Below are positions 56,171 to 64,000 of a DNA stretch of 64,000 nucleotides, piece after piece. The stretch lies in NCBI RefSeq assembly GCF_900112135.1, contig NZ_FOLC01000006.1, forward strand, positions 124,001 through 188,000. The letters run 5' to 3'. The notes below the pieces were generated by a model. That model was not told where the DNA came from. It saw nothing but the letters and a program-made list of their open reading frames with translations, and made no database searches. Made by a program: the position numbers and the translations under genes. Positions within the stretch are counted from its first letter, which is position 1, and every line of letters starts with the position of its first letter. This stretch comes from Collimonas sp. OK412 (GTDB taxonomy: Bacteria; Pseudomonadota; Gammaproteobacteria; Burkholderiales; Burkholderiaceae_D).

Positions 56171-57107
56171 TGCTAGGTTCCAGGCTAGTTGAGGTCAGAT
56201 GGGATTCGCTGATGAAGCGGGTGATCAGTTCCTTGACCGGAGCGGCCGACAGTATCCGGCTGTGTCCGAGGCCGGAGGTCTGTTCCAGGCGCACGTTTTT
56301 CAGGCTGCGCATCAGCCTCTGGGCCTCGGTCAGCGGCACCACCGGATCATGCTCGTCGTGCACCACCAGCACCGGCACATCCATGGCCGCGCCCAGCACG
56401 CTGATATCCCAGTGGCTGACCGGGACGCCGTTCTGCACGTGCAGGCGGTCGTAGATCTTGCCGATCACGGCCGGCGGCAGCTGCTGGCGCTGGTTGGTCG
56501 ACCAGCGTTCCAGCACGGTGGAAAGCGATACCGGGGCGGCGATCAGCACCATGCGCCTGACGGCTTCCGCATGCCTCGGACTGGCGTGGGCGACGGCGGC
56601 CACCGAGGCAATCGCGCCGAGCGAGTGGCCGACCACGATCTGCACATTGTCGAGCGACTTGATGGCCGCGCCGACCGCTTTGACAAAGCGCGTCATGGTG
56701 GTCTTGTTGCCGGCCGATTCGCCATGCGCCGGCGCATCGAACGACGCTACCTGGAAACCGAGCGCCAGCAGCGGCTTGACGAAGCCGATCATGCTGCTGC
56801 TGTCGGAACCCCAGCCATGCACCAGCAGCACGGTAGGGCCCTGGTTTTTCCAGAGATAGCCGTGGCGCACGTCTTCATTGCCGGCGATCTCGAAGGTTTG
56901 CGCGCCCAGCGGCATCCTGAACAAGGTGCGGCCGCCCTTCGAGCGCGAGCGGCCGAAGGCGTCGGCCGCAATCCGTCCGGCCAGTCCGGGCGCCAGCATG
57001 CCGCCCAGCTGGTAGCCTGCCTTTGCCAGGCTGGCGCCGATGCTGAGGGCTGGCGCTGCCGCCGTCTGTTGCGACAGCGGCGGCGATGGTGAAGTGATGT
57101 CAGTCAT
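56163..57107 (-). CDS. Alpha/beta-hydrolase of the polyyne cluster (thioesterase-like)
   Basis: A 314-residue hydrolase: VLLVHGWGSDSSSMIGF, nucleophile elbow VVGHSLGAIASVAAV, VLVVHDEHDPVVPL with acid, and GLGHSRIL with the His. In caryoynencin-type clusters the gene at this place is the thioesterase (CayF-like) that frees the polyyne from its ACP. ATG 57107 lies 43 bp after the third desaturase. Confidence 0.85.
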   Translation of the reverse strand: MTDITSPSPPLSQQTAAAPALSIGASLAKAGYQLGGMLAPGLAGRIAADAFGRSRSKGGRTLFRMPLGAQTFEIAGNEDVRHGYLWKNQGPTVLLVHGWGSDSSSMIGFVKPLLALGFQVASFDAPAHGESAGNKTTMTRFVKAVGAAIKSLDNVQIVVGHSLGAIASVAAVAHASPRHAEAVRRMVLIAAPVSLSTVLERWSTNQRQQLPPAVIGKIYDRLHVQNGVPVSHWDISVLGAAMDVPVLVVHDEHDPVVPLTEAQRLMRSLKNVRLEQTSGLGHSRILSAAPVKELITRFISESHLTSTSLEPSND

Positions 57108-57150
57108 GTCGTCAGGTCCTGCGGTTGGCCCGGCACGGGTTGATGAAGGA

Positions 57151-58251
57151 TCAGGTATTGGGAACCGAGGCGGCGCCGCCGTTGACCACGGCGCGCTGTT
57201 CCGCCGAATCCTTGTAATAACCCGAATCGAGATCGTAGAAATGGCAGTTCTTTATGACCCACAGCAGGTCGCCGAAGCTGAAGTTCTTTTCCCGGATCAT
57301 GCCCGGATAAGCCTGCTTCAATGCCGTTTGCGCTTTCTGCAGGTTATAGAACGGCACCACCGGCGCCACATGGTGGGCGGTATGGATAGAGATGTTGTGG
57401 GTCAGGAACAGCAGCCATTGCGGATAGCGGTAGTCGGTGGTGACCAGCATGCGGCTGGCGTTCGGCGTCCAGTGTTCCGAGGTCAGGAACGGGATGTCGG
57501 CCGAGGTGTGGTGCATCAGCGTGGTCACGCTGAACCAGGTATGGATCGCGATCCACGGCGCAAAGAACAGCAGGAAGAAGCCTGCGATGCCGGTAAAGTA
57601 GATGAGCGCGGAAAAATACACGATCGACGCCAGCACCACGAAAGCGATCGAGCGTTTGACATCGCTGCGCATATCCTTCTTCGGGAAAAATCCCGGACGG
57701 AAGCCCGACACGATCCAGTAATTGATGGTGCCGGCCCAGAACAGCCAGGTCCTGGTGCCCATGTAGACAAAGCGCTGGCCGAACGACATGCGTTTGTACA
57801 TGTCGCGCGGGATCGGTCGCCAGTCGGTATCGAGCTCGAGGTTGTTGGTGTGGAAGTGATGCAGGTTATGCACGTGCTTCCATGAATAGAACGGATACAG
57901 CAGCGGCAGCAGCGACAGGTGGCCGATGGCGATGTTGAGCTTCTTGTTGCGCGAGAACGAATTGTGTCCGCAGTCGTGCGCGATGCAATGCAGGCCCCAT
58001 CCGCCCAGACCGGCGACGATGTAAAGGGGAATATAGAAGCCCCAATGCGGCGCATAGGCGACGCCGACAATGGCGCCGATATACAGCGCATAGCTGATGA
58101 AGAAACCGGCCAGGCCGCGCCAGGCTTGCGGTTCGAAATACGATTTAGGAATCGCTTCGGCCAGGCGGGCGCCTTCCAGGGTCTTGCTCTTGTCCAGGAA
58201 CGCCTCGAATTCGGGCCCCGGCGATGAAGGGTAACTAGTTGCGGACGGCAT
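57151..58251 (-). CDS. Membrane fatty acid desaturase (third, CayE-like place)
   Basis: A 366-residue di-iron desaturase from ATG 58251 (GGGAGAA upstream). Histidine boxes: HDCGH (HCIAHDCGHNSF), HNLHH (VHNLHHFHTN) and HTAHH (ISIHTAHHVAP). Four hydrophobic helices flank them. It should act on the ACP-bound acyl chain to make double or triple bonds. It is 14 bp after the ACP gene, the same order as the desaturase of caryoynencin clusters. Confidence 0.92.
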   Translation of the reverse strand: MPSATSYPSSPGPEFEAFLDKSKTLEGARLAEAIPKSYFEPQAWRGLAGFFISYALYIGAIVGVAYAPHWGFYIPLYIVAGLGGWGLHCIAHDCGHNSFSRNKKLNIAIGHLSLLPLLYPFYSWKHVHNLHHFHTNNLELDTDWRPIPRDMYKRMSFGQRFVYMGTRTWLFWAGTINYWIVSGFRPGFFPKKDMRSDVKRSIAFVVLASIVYFSALIYFTGIAGFFLLFFAPWIAIHTWFSVTTLMHHTSADIPFLTSEHWTPNASRMLVTTDYRYPQWLLFLTHNISIHTAHHVAPVVPFYNLQKAQTALKQAYPGMIREKNFSFGDLLWVIKNCHFYDLDSGYYKDSAEQRAVVNGGAASVPNT

Positions 58252-58265
58252 TGATTTCTCCCAGA

Positions 58266-58598
58266 TTATGCGATGGCGTTGAGCCCGAGTTCGGTGGCCA
58301 GGTGAGCGCTCAGCTCGTCGATGCTTGGGTGTTCGAACAGCAGCGCCGGCGACAGGCGCTGCTCGACCAGTTTTTCGAGGTCGCCGGAAACCCGCACCGC
58401 GACAATCGAATCGAGGCCGTACAGCTCGAACTTCTTGGCGGTGTCGATCGCGCTCGGGTCGACCTTCACCTGCTTGGCCAGGCGCTTGACCAGCCACTGG
58501 CGGATCACTTCTTCGCTTAAGGGCTCATTGCTTTCAACTTCCTCTCCGCTTTTGCGGAAGAAGCCGAACAGGCCGCCCGATTTGTTTTCTTGAGACAT
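58266..58598 (-). CDS. Acyl carrier protein of the polyyne cluster
   Basis: A 110-residue ACP. Phosphopantetheine attachment at Ser64 in LYGLDSIVAVRV. The N-terminal 25 residues are an extension (GGLFGFFRKSGEEVES). It holds the fatty acyl chain that the desaturases act upon. AGGAG precedes the ATG; 14 bp follow to the next start. Confidence 0.93.
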   Translation of the reverse strand: MSQENKSGGLFGFFRKSGEEVESNEPLSEEVIRQWLVKRLAKQVKVDPSAIDTAKKFELYGLDSIVAVRVSGDLEKLVEQRLSPALLFEHPSIDELSAHLATELGLNAIA

Positions 58599-58650
58599 GA
58601 TTTCTCCTGGGATGAATGTGAACTAAGTGTGTGTTTGAATCTTGCAGCGT

Positions 58651-59625
58651 TCAGCGGGCGCGCATCCGCATTTTTTCAACTGCCTTTTCGTCAGGCGAGC
58701 GCAGGTTCCAGACCACGCCGATTTTTCCCAGCCCGGCCAGCAGCCAGCCGCTCAGGTCCGGCTCCCACCATTTCACGCCATGGCGGTACGATCCCGGGAA
58801 TGCATGGTGATTGTTCTGCAAGCCTTCGCCGAAGGTGAGGATGGCGACGGTCCAGTTGTTGGCGCTGTTGTCGTCGGTCTTGAACGGCTTGCCGCCGATC
58901 ATGTGGCACACCGAGCCGACACACCAGGCAGCCTGGTTGGCCAGGAAAATCCGCGCCAGCCCGCCGAACAGGAAACCGCTGAAAGCCGCGTCCCAGCTGC
59001 CGCCGACCGCGCCGCCGATGGCCGCCGGCAGCGCCAGGCCGAGCACGATCCAGAGGCCGTAGGTGCGGTGGTAGAAGAACAGCTTGCGGTTGGCGAGGAT
59101 ATCCGGCGCAAAGAAATTCCAGCCCGACACGTCCCTGGCCAGCATCCATGGCATGTGCGCATACCAGATGCCGCGCAGGCGGCCAAGCAGACCCGGTCCG
59201 TGCAGGTTGGGCGAATGCGGATCGCCGTGCTGGTCGCTGTAGGTGTGGTGGCGGCGGTGGGTGGTGACCCAGAACATGATCGGTCCCTGCGCCGCCATCG
59301 AACCGCTGATCAGCAGCAGCCCTTCGAAAAAAGGCGAGGTGCTGAATGTCTTGTGCGCCAGGTAGCGATGGAAGCCCATCGTAATGCCGCCCATGTGGAG
59401 GAAATAGAAGACGCCGAACAGCACCACGTCGGTGGTCGACATGCGCCCTTCCAGCGCGCGCTGCAGCGCCACCGCGAAGCCGGCCAGCGGCACCAGCATG
59501 ACCACCAGCGCGGTGACCTGCTTGATGGTGGCGCCGGTGCCGGTCAGCGGCGCGACACCCGGCCTCAGTGCGGGGCCGGCGGCGCTCGCCGGCTTGGGAG
59601 GTAAGACATTGGTTTGCGTAGTCAT
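58651..59625 (-). CDS. Delta-9-type acyl desaturase (CayC-like place)
   Basis: A 324-residue integral membrane desaturase of the SCD type: HRYLAH, HRRHH, and QNNHHAFP boxes. About four membrane helices. Works with the neighbour at 59641 on the ACP-linked acyl chain. It is 52 bp before the ACP gene and 15 bp after the first desaturase. Confidence 0.93.
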   Translation of the reverse strand: MTTQTNVLPPKPASAAGPALRPGVAPLTGTGATIKQVTALVVMLVPLAGFAVALQRALEGRMSTTDVVLFGVFYFLHMGGITMGFHRYLAHKTFSTSPFFEGLLLISGSMAAQGPIMFWVTTHRRHHTYSDQHGDPHSPNLHGPGLLGRLRGIWYAHMPWMLARDVSGWNFFAPDILANRKLFFYHRTYGLWIVLGLALPAAIGGAVGGSWDAAFSGFLFGGLARIFLANQAAWCVGSVCHMIGGKPFKTDDNSANNWTVAILTFGEGLQNNHHAFPGSYRHGVKWWEPDLSGWLLAGLGKIGVVWNLRSPDEKAVEKMRMRAR

Positions 59626-59640
59626 GGCGTTTTCCCGACG

Positions 59641-60588
59641 TTAATCGTTATTGAAAAGTTTCTGGTCCAGCGGATCGGCGCTCTGGCGTTGCCGGATATC
59701 CCACGCCAGGCCGACCAGGCCCAGGAAGCGGATCACCCAGGCCGTGATGTCGATCTGCCAGAAATGGAAATCGTTGTGCGCCAGCGCCGGATTGGCGTGG
59801 TGGTTGTTGTGCCAGCCGCCGCCGGCGGACACCAGCGCCAGCCAGCCGATGTTGCCGCTGGTGTCCCTGGTCTGGTTAGGCCGCTTGCCGAAGGTATGGC
59901 CGATCGAATTGACCGCCCACGTTACCTGGTCCAGCAGGAAGATGCGGGCCAGGCCGCCCCACAGCAGGCCGCCCACTGCGCCTTCGACGCCGCTCAGCGC
60001 AGCGCCGGCCGCGGTCGGTATCGCCAGGCCGAGGAATACCCAGATCAGGTAGTGCTGGTTGACGAACAGCACCAGCTTGCTGCCGAACAGGTCTGGCACG
60101 TAAGTGCTCCAGTTGCTGCGCTTGACGGTAAACAGCCAGCCCACGTGACCGTGCCACAACGCCTTGATGCGCCCGCGCAGGCCGGGCGACAGCACCCGCG
60201 GCGAATGCGGGTCGCCGTCCTGGTCGGTGAAGACGTGGTGCATGCGGTGCGTCGCCGCCCAGAACAGGATCGGGCCTTGCGCCGCCATGCAGCCGAGGAT
60301 GCCGATGGCGGCAGTCACCACGGGGCCGGCCTTGAAGGCGCGATGCGAAAAGAAGCGGTGCAATCCGCCCTCGACGCCGAACGAAGTCAGGAAATACATG
60401 ACGCCGAGCAGCACCATGTCTTGCTGCTTGAAGCCGAACTGGATCGAATACCAGAGTGCGGCGACGAAACCGACGGCAGGCGTCAGCACCGTCAGGTAAG
60501 CCAGCCTGCGCGCCTTGGTGTCGCCATCCCTGAGCGCTTGCACTTTCTCGCCAGAGGCGGTGGCTGCCGGAGTTTTGGTATTGGTCAC
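59641..60588 (-). CDS. Delta-9-type acyl desaturase (CayB-like place)
   Basis: A 315-residue desaturase with HRFFSH, HRMHHVF and WHNNHHANP boxes and four membrane helices. The start is GTG at 60586-60588, supported by AGGGG upstream; the gap to the FAAL stop is 3 bp, indicating tight coupling. It is paralogous to the gene at 58651. Confidence 0.93.
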   Translation of the reverse strand: MTNTKTPAATASGEKVQALRDGDTKARRLAYLTVLTPAVGFVAALWYSIQFGFKQQDMVLLGVMYFLTSFGVEGGLHRFFSHRAFKAGPVVTAAIGILGCMAAQGPILFWAATHRMHHVFTDQDGDPHSPRVLSPGLRGRIKALWHGHVGWLFTVKRSNWSTYVPDLFGSKLVLFVNQHYLIWVFLGLAIPTAAGAALSGVEGAVGGLLWGGLARIFLLDQVTWAVNSIGHTFGKRPNQTRDTSGNIGWLALVSAGGGWHNNHHANPALAHNDFHFWQIDITAWVIRFLGLVGLAWDIRQRQSADPLDQKLFNND

Positions 60589-60591
60589 TGC

Positions 60592-62445
60592 TTACCCCTG
60601 TTGGAAAAGTGTGGTGCTGTCGGTTTCGGTTACCGCTGCCGATGGCGCGGGACGAGCCTTGGCGTGCGCCAGCGCACCGGCATTGAAGGCGTCGCGGCAG
60701 GCGCTGCGGCGCACCTTGCCGCTGGTGGTCAACGGAATCGTCGACACCGGCGCCAGGTGCACGGTGTGCGGCGCCACGCCGTGGCTGCGGGTGATGGCGG
60801 CGGCAATCGCGTCTTCGACGTTTTCCAGGTCTTCGCCGCTGAGCTTGGCTGAACGCAGGATCTCGGCCACCACCACCAGCTGCTCCGCGTCGTCCCGGGT
60901 CACAGAGAACGCCGCCACGCCGTTGGTGCGGATCGCCGGATGGCTGGCCTGGGCTGCGGCCTCGATGTCTTGCGGATAGAGATTGCGGCCGGCGAAGATG
61001 ATGACATCCTTGATGCGGCCGGTGATATACAGCTCGTCGTCGAGCACGAAGCCGAGATCGCCGGTGCGCAGGTAGGGGCCGTCCTGCGGATCGCCGGCAA
61101 TAAAGGCATTGAATACTTCGGCGCTGGCTTCGGCCTGGTTCAGATATCCCTGCGCCACGCTGGCGCCCTTGAACCAGAGTTCGCCGACCGCGCCCGGCGG
61201 CAGCTGTTGCCGGGTATCGGGATCGACCACGGCCATGACGTGGCCGCTGGCCACCGTGCCGCAGCTGATCACCGCGGCGGCAGGCGCGTCTGCGCTGGCT
61301 GGGCGAGCCAGGCCGCAGGCCAGCGATTCCTGGTCCAGCAGCAGCGTCCGGGGCGTGGCGTCACGGTCCGATTTGCCTGAAATGAACAGGGTGGCTTCGG
61401 CCAGGCCATAACACGGCACAAACGCCGCGCTGGAGAATCCGGCCGCTTTGAATTTTTCCGTGAAGCGGTCAAGCGTGGCTTGCCGCACCGGTTCGGCGCC
61501 GCAAAACAGCATCTTCAGCCTGCTCAAATCGAGCTCGGCGATTTCTTCATCGGTAATCGTATCGACGCACAGGTCGAGTGCGAAATTGGGCGCCACCGAA
61601 GTGGTGACATGGTGCGTCGACAAGCCTTTCAGCCAGCGCAGCGGGCGCTGCACGAAGTGGGCCGGAGTCATCACCACCAGCGTGAATCCGCTGTAGATAG
61701 ACAGCAGCAGCGCACCCATCAGGCCCATGTCGTGGTAGGGCGGCAGCCAGGTAAAGCCGATATGTTTTTCTGCCGACCCCAGCCGGATGTCGAGCACGCG
61801 GCTGTTGCTGATCAGGTTGGCGGCGGACAGGATCACGCCCTTGGGATTGCCGGTGGAGCCGGAAGTGTATTGCAGCAGCGCCGGGAACTGTTCGCCGCTG
61901 CGCGCAGCAGCGTCCACCTGTGCGGGTATGTGCTGCGTATCCTGCGTTTCAAAAAAATCGCTGCCGACAAACAGCCATTCAGGAACGTTTCCTTCGGCGG
62001 AGAGCGAAGCATTGAGGCGGTCGACCGACGCCTGCAAGCTGCCTTCGGCGATCACCAGCTGCGCATTGCAATCGTTGCAGATGCTGGCGAAGCGCGATAC
62101 GGCGCGGGTTCCGACCGGCGGAAACGACGGCACCGCAGTGGCGCCGGCCTTGAAAATGGCGAACAGCGCCGTGACGTAGTTCAGGCCCGGCTCCAGCACC
62201 AGCAGCACCCGCGCGCCCGGCGTCAGCTGCTGCTTGAGCTGGCGGGCCAGGCGGGCGGCGCGCAAGTCGAGTTGACGATAGGTCAATTCAACGATGTCGT
62301 CCTCGCCGTTTTTCAGGAAACGCAGAGCGACCTCGTCCGGCGTGGCCGCGGCGCGCCGGCGCAGGATCGCGTCCATGTCGATATCCTGCGCGGCCAGTTC
62401 CTGAACCAACAATGCCGCTTCGCTCATGCTCAAGCTGGATGTCAT
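60592..62445 (-). CDS. Fatty acyl-AMP ligase (FAAL), CayA-like
   Basis: A 617-residue AMP-forming acyl ligase. Motifs: P-loop-like YTSGSTGNPKG at residues 193-203, FTWLPPYHDMGLMGALL, and the C-terminal GRIKDVIIFAGRNLYPQDIEAA. The FAAL-type domain (long adenylation core, no CoA-binding tail insertion obvious) fits activation of a fatty acid as acyl-AMP and transfer to the ACP. It is the first gene of the desaturase operon; GGAG precedes ATG 62445. Confidence 0.93.
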   Translation of the reverse strand: MTSSLSMSEAALLVQELAAQDIDMDAILRRRAAATPDEVALRFLKNGEDDIVELTYRQLDLRAARLARQLKQQLTPGARVLLVLEPGLNYVTALFAIFKAGATAVPSFPPVGTRAVSRFASICNDCNAQLVIAEGSLQASVDRLNASLSAEGNVPEWLFVGSDFFETQDTQHIPAQVDAAARSGEQFPALLQYTSGSTGNPKGVILSAANLISNSRVLDIRLGSAEKHIGFTWLPPYHDMGLMGALLLSIYSGFTLVVMTPAHFVQRPLRWLKGLSTHHVTTSVAPNFALDLCVDTITDEEIAELDLSRLKMLFCGAEPVRQATLDRFTEKFKAAGFSSAAFVPCYGLAEATLFISGKSDRDATPRTLLLDQESLACGLARPASADAPAAAVISCGTVASGHVMAVVDPDTRQQLPPGAVGELWFKGASVAQGYLNQAEASAEVFNAFIAGDPQDGPYLRTGDLGFVLDDELYITGRIKDVIIFAGRNLYPQDIEAAAQASHPAIRTNGVAAFSVTRDDAEQLVVVAEILRSAKLSGEDLENVEDAIAAAITRSHGVAPHTVHLAPVSTIPLTTSGKVRRSACRDAFNAGALAHAKARPAPSAAVTETDSTTLFQQG

Positions 62446-62747
62446 TCGATACTCCGTTATTTGATTGCCGGGAAAACGCTGCGCGGCGAGGGCAGGCCGG
62501 CGTTGCGCCGTTGCACACGGCCGCTCGATCTACGAGACGACTATATGGATTACGTTGTGCCGTGTCTGTTGCGGCGGCGGCCAATTTGATTGCTGCGCGA
62601 GACAATTTGCTGCAGCGCACTGTCGCACGTATATCGATGTGCACATTATTCATATGGCGCGGAGCGGAGCCATGCGCTCCTTGCCATATCGACGCCGGAT
62701 TACCGAACGAACTGTCGATACCCGGCAAGCCTGCCCTGCCGCAATAG
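62446..62747. promoter_or_regulatory. 302-bp promoter region between the second Rieske gene and the FAAL gene
   Basis: No gene. TTGCTGCG (around 62590) and TTGCTGCAG (around 62608) are spaced repeats, and the AT-richer ATTATTCATAT stretch could be a -10 region. This is the likely start of the main polyyne operon. No operator is identified. Confidence 0.4.
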
Positions 62748-63827
62748 CTAGACGACTTCGACGCCGGCTTCGCCCATCCTGCTATCTACGGGCGTCGCGT
62801 TGCGCAAGTCGAATTCAACGATGCCCCGCTCGCGCACGCCTGCCTCCTGCAGCCGCAGGTCGGCCAGCATGCGGCGCGCAGCCGCGGCGGCCTGGTCGAC
62901 CGCGAGGTGGACGATGGGCGCGCTCTGTTTCCAGTTCTGCTGCAGGTGTTCGGTGACGTCCTTGTCCTCGAGCACGGTCTTGACCACTTCTTGCAGGATC
63001 ATCTGCGTCAGCGGCTGGTTGTCGAGCGCAAAGTCGCGATGCATGCCGACCCAGATATGGCTGCTGTCGACCGTTTCAGGCGTGAAAATCGACGTAGTGA
63101 ACAGGCGCAGCGCGATGCCGTCCGCTTCGCCGGGCGCGCGCGCGGTGGTTTCGACGCGTGTGTTCCCGACCGGCCAGAAAATCACTTCCTGGGTGCGGTC
63201 GATATAGTCGAGCCCCATCATTTTCTTGAGCAGCGGCGAATTCTTTTCCTTGCGCAGCACCCGGCTCACGCGCACTTCGCGCTCGCTCACGGTGATAGCG
63301 GGCGGCGTTTCGGCCACCGCTATCGAACTGATGGTTTCCGTATGCACGTAATTGATATGGGTCAGGTCGAGCAGGTTGTCGATCGCCAGGCGGTAATCCG
63401 TCAGCACGTGGGTGTAGCACATTTCACCGGCGAACTGCGCCGAGCTGCATACCGAGTGATCGGGAATCAGCGCCTCGTCGGAGAGCGCGGGTTCGCCCAT
63501 CCACAGCCACACGAAGCCGTATTTTTCGGCGGCCGGATACGTCTTGACGCAGGCGCGCTGAGGAATCAGCTGCTGGCTGGGGATATGGATGCACTTGCCC
63601 TTGGCGTCGAACTGCAGGCCGTGATACCAGCAGACCAGCGTGTCGCCCTGGAGCCGGCCTTTCGACAGCGGCACCTGGCGGTGCGGACAGCGGTCCTCGA
63701 GCACCGCCAGCGTACCGTCCGAGGTGCGGTACATGACGATGTTTTCGTTCAGGATTTTGCGAGCGAACAATTCGGTCTTGATTTCAGACGACAGTGCGGC
63801 GACATACCAGGAATTTCGAATCAGCAT
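62748..63827 (-). CDS. Rieske non-heme iron oxygenase, paralogue of 54810-55832
   Basis: A 359-residue protein from ATG 63827. Rieske ligands Cys47, His49, Cys66, His69 (DRCPHRQVPLSKG and LVCWYHGLQF), and the mononuclear iron site DNLLDLTHINYVH. Similar throughout to the gene at 54810. It lies upstream of the main polyyne operon, on the same strand, separated by 302 bp. A longer frame to 63929 is unlikely. The reaction is unknown; hydroxylation or desaturation of the polyyne chain is a fair guess. Confidence 0.9.
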   Translation of the reverse strand: MLIRNSWYVAALSSEIKTELFARKILNENIVMYRTSDGTLAVLEDRCPHRQVPLSKGRLQGDTLVCWYHGLQFDAKGKCIHIPSQQLIPQRACVKTYPAAEKYGFVWLWMGEPALSDEALIPDHSVCSSAQFAGEMCYTHVLTDYRLAIDNLLDLTHINYVHTETISSIAVAETPPAITVSEREVRVSRVLRKEKNSPLLKKMMGLDYIDRTQEVIFWPVGNTRVETTARAPGEADGIALRLFTTSIFTPETVDSSHIWVGMHRDFALDNQPLTQMILQEVVKTVLEDKDVTEHLQQNWKQSAPIVHLAVDQAAAAARRMLADLRLQEAGVRERGIVEFDLRNATPVDSRMGEAGVEVV

Positions 63828-64000
63828 AGTGCGCTTTCCAAGTTTTTTGTGGCGCGGCAGCTGCGAAACTGAATGCGCAGGCGTGCCGGTCCCGGGCCGT
63901 ACGGCAAGTGCAGTACGGCCGGTAGGCAAACGGCGGCGGTTTTGTTTCGCAACGGCCTCGGTGTTGTGAATGCGAGGCTTTGGTTGAGAGAGCTTGCGGT

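Overview
The window carries a beta-proteobacterial chromosomal replication-start neighbourhood. Gene order mnmE-yidC-yidD-rnpA-rpmH on the minus strand and dnaA-dnaN-gyrB on the plus strand is the classic arrangement. Protein style, GC-rich codon use, T6SS modules, a Ralstonia-type hrpII promoter motif and a bacterial polyyne gene cluster together point to Oxalobacteraceae, most likely Collimonas. The genus is an inference from gene content and was not searched.

Layout. 1-5468: a type VI secretion (T6SS) module on the minus strand (VgrG, DUF2169 protein, PAAR-like DUF4150 protein running off the left edge) and a divergent pair made of a glycine-zipper protein and a small partner. 5595-8541: a type IV pilin and several small lipoproteins or hypotheticals. 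8619-18832: the core replication and translation block, with DnaA-box-like sites on both sides of dnaA and an unusual 163-bp near-perfect palindrome 50 bp before dnaA. 18941-28142: an AT-richer island of defence-type genes: a five-gene overlapping operon (ribbon-helix-helix protein, C5 DNA methyltransferase, DUF262 protein, DUF3696 ATPase, unknown protein), then a PIN-TM protein, a NERD-domain SF1 helicase and an XRE regulator. 28255-29287: a small unknown gene and a catalytically degenerate SDR. 29481-30715: a YopT/AvrPphB-type cysteine protease (peptidase C58) behind a TTCG-N16-TTCG box with a correctly spaced -10 element, so a likely type III effector. 31672-34128: a PAAR protein, a GxSxG lipase and three putative immunity genes, two of them tandem duplicates. 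34550-44671: metabolic and accessory genes (AlbA-type ATP-binding regulator with an in-frame minisatellite, DUF899, GST, beta-propeller, TPMT, an antitoxin-like XRE gene with a decayed toxin remnant, and a GH35 beta-galactosidase with ricin-like lectin repeats). 45326-52065: a second T6SS module, VgrG with C-terminal adaptor domain, a Tle5-type phospholipase D and two SEL1-repeat immunity candidates. 52859-63827: an AraC-type regulator and a polyyne biosynthetic cluster (FAAL, two desaturases, ACP, third desaturase, hydrolase, rubredoxin, Rieske oxygenase, second hydrolase, preceded by a second Rieske oxygenase).

How the parts work together. The accessory genes mostly serve conflict: two or three T6SS effector-immunity modules against bacteria, a candidate type III effector against eukaryotic cells, a polyyne antibiotic (in known clusters of this type, a fatty acid is loaded by the FAAL onto the ACP, desaturated stepwise to conjugated triple bonds and released by the hydrolase), and an island of putative anti-phage genes. 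The most interesting items are the methyltransferase-DUF262-DUF3696 operon, the hrpII-driven C58 protease, the palindrome before dnaA, and the polyyne cluster with two Rieske oxygenases. No tRNA, rRNA, CRISPR array, integrase or insertion-sequence transposase was recognised.
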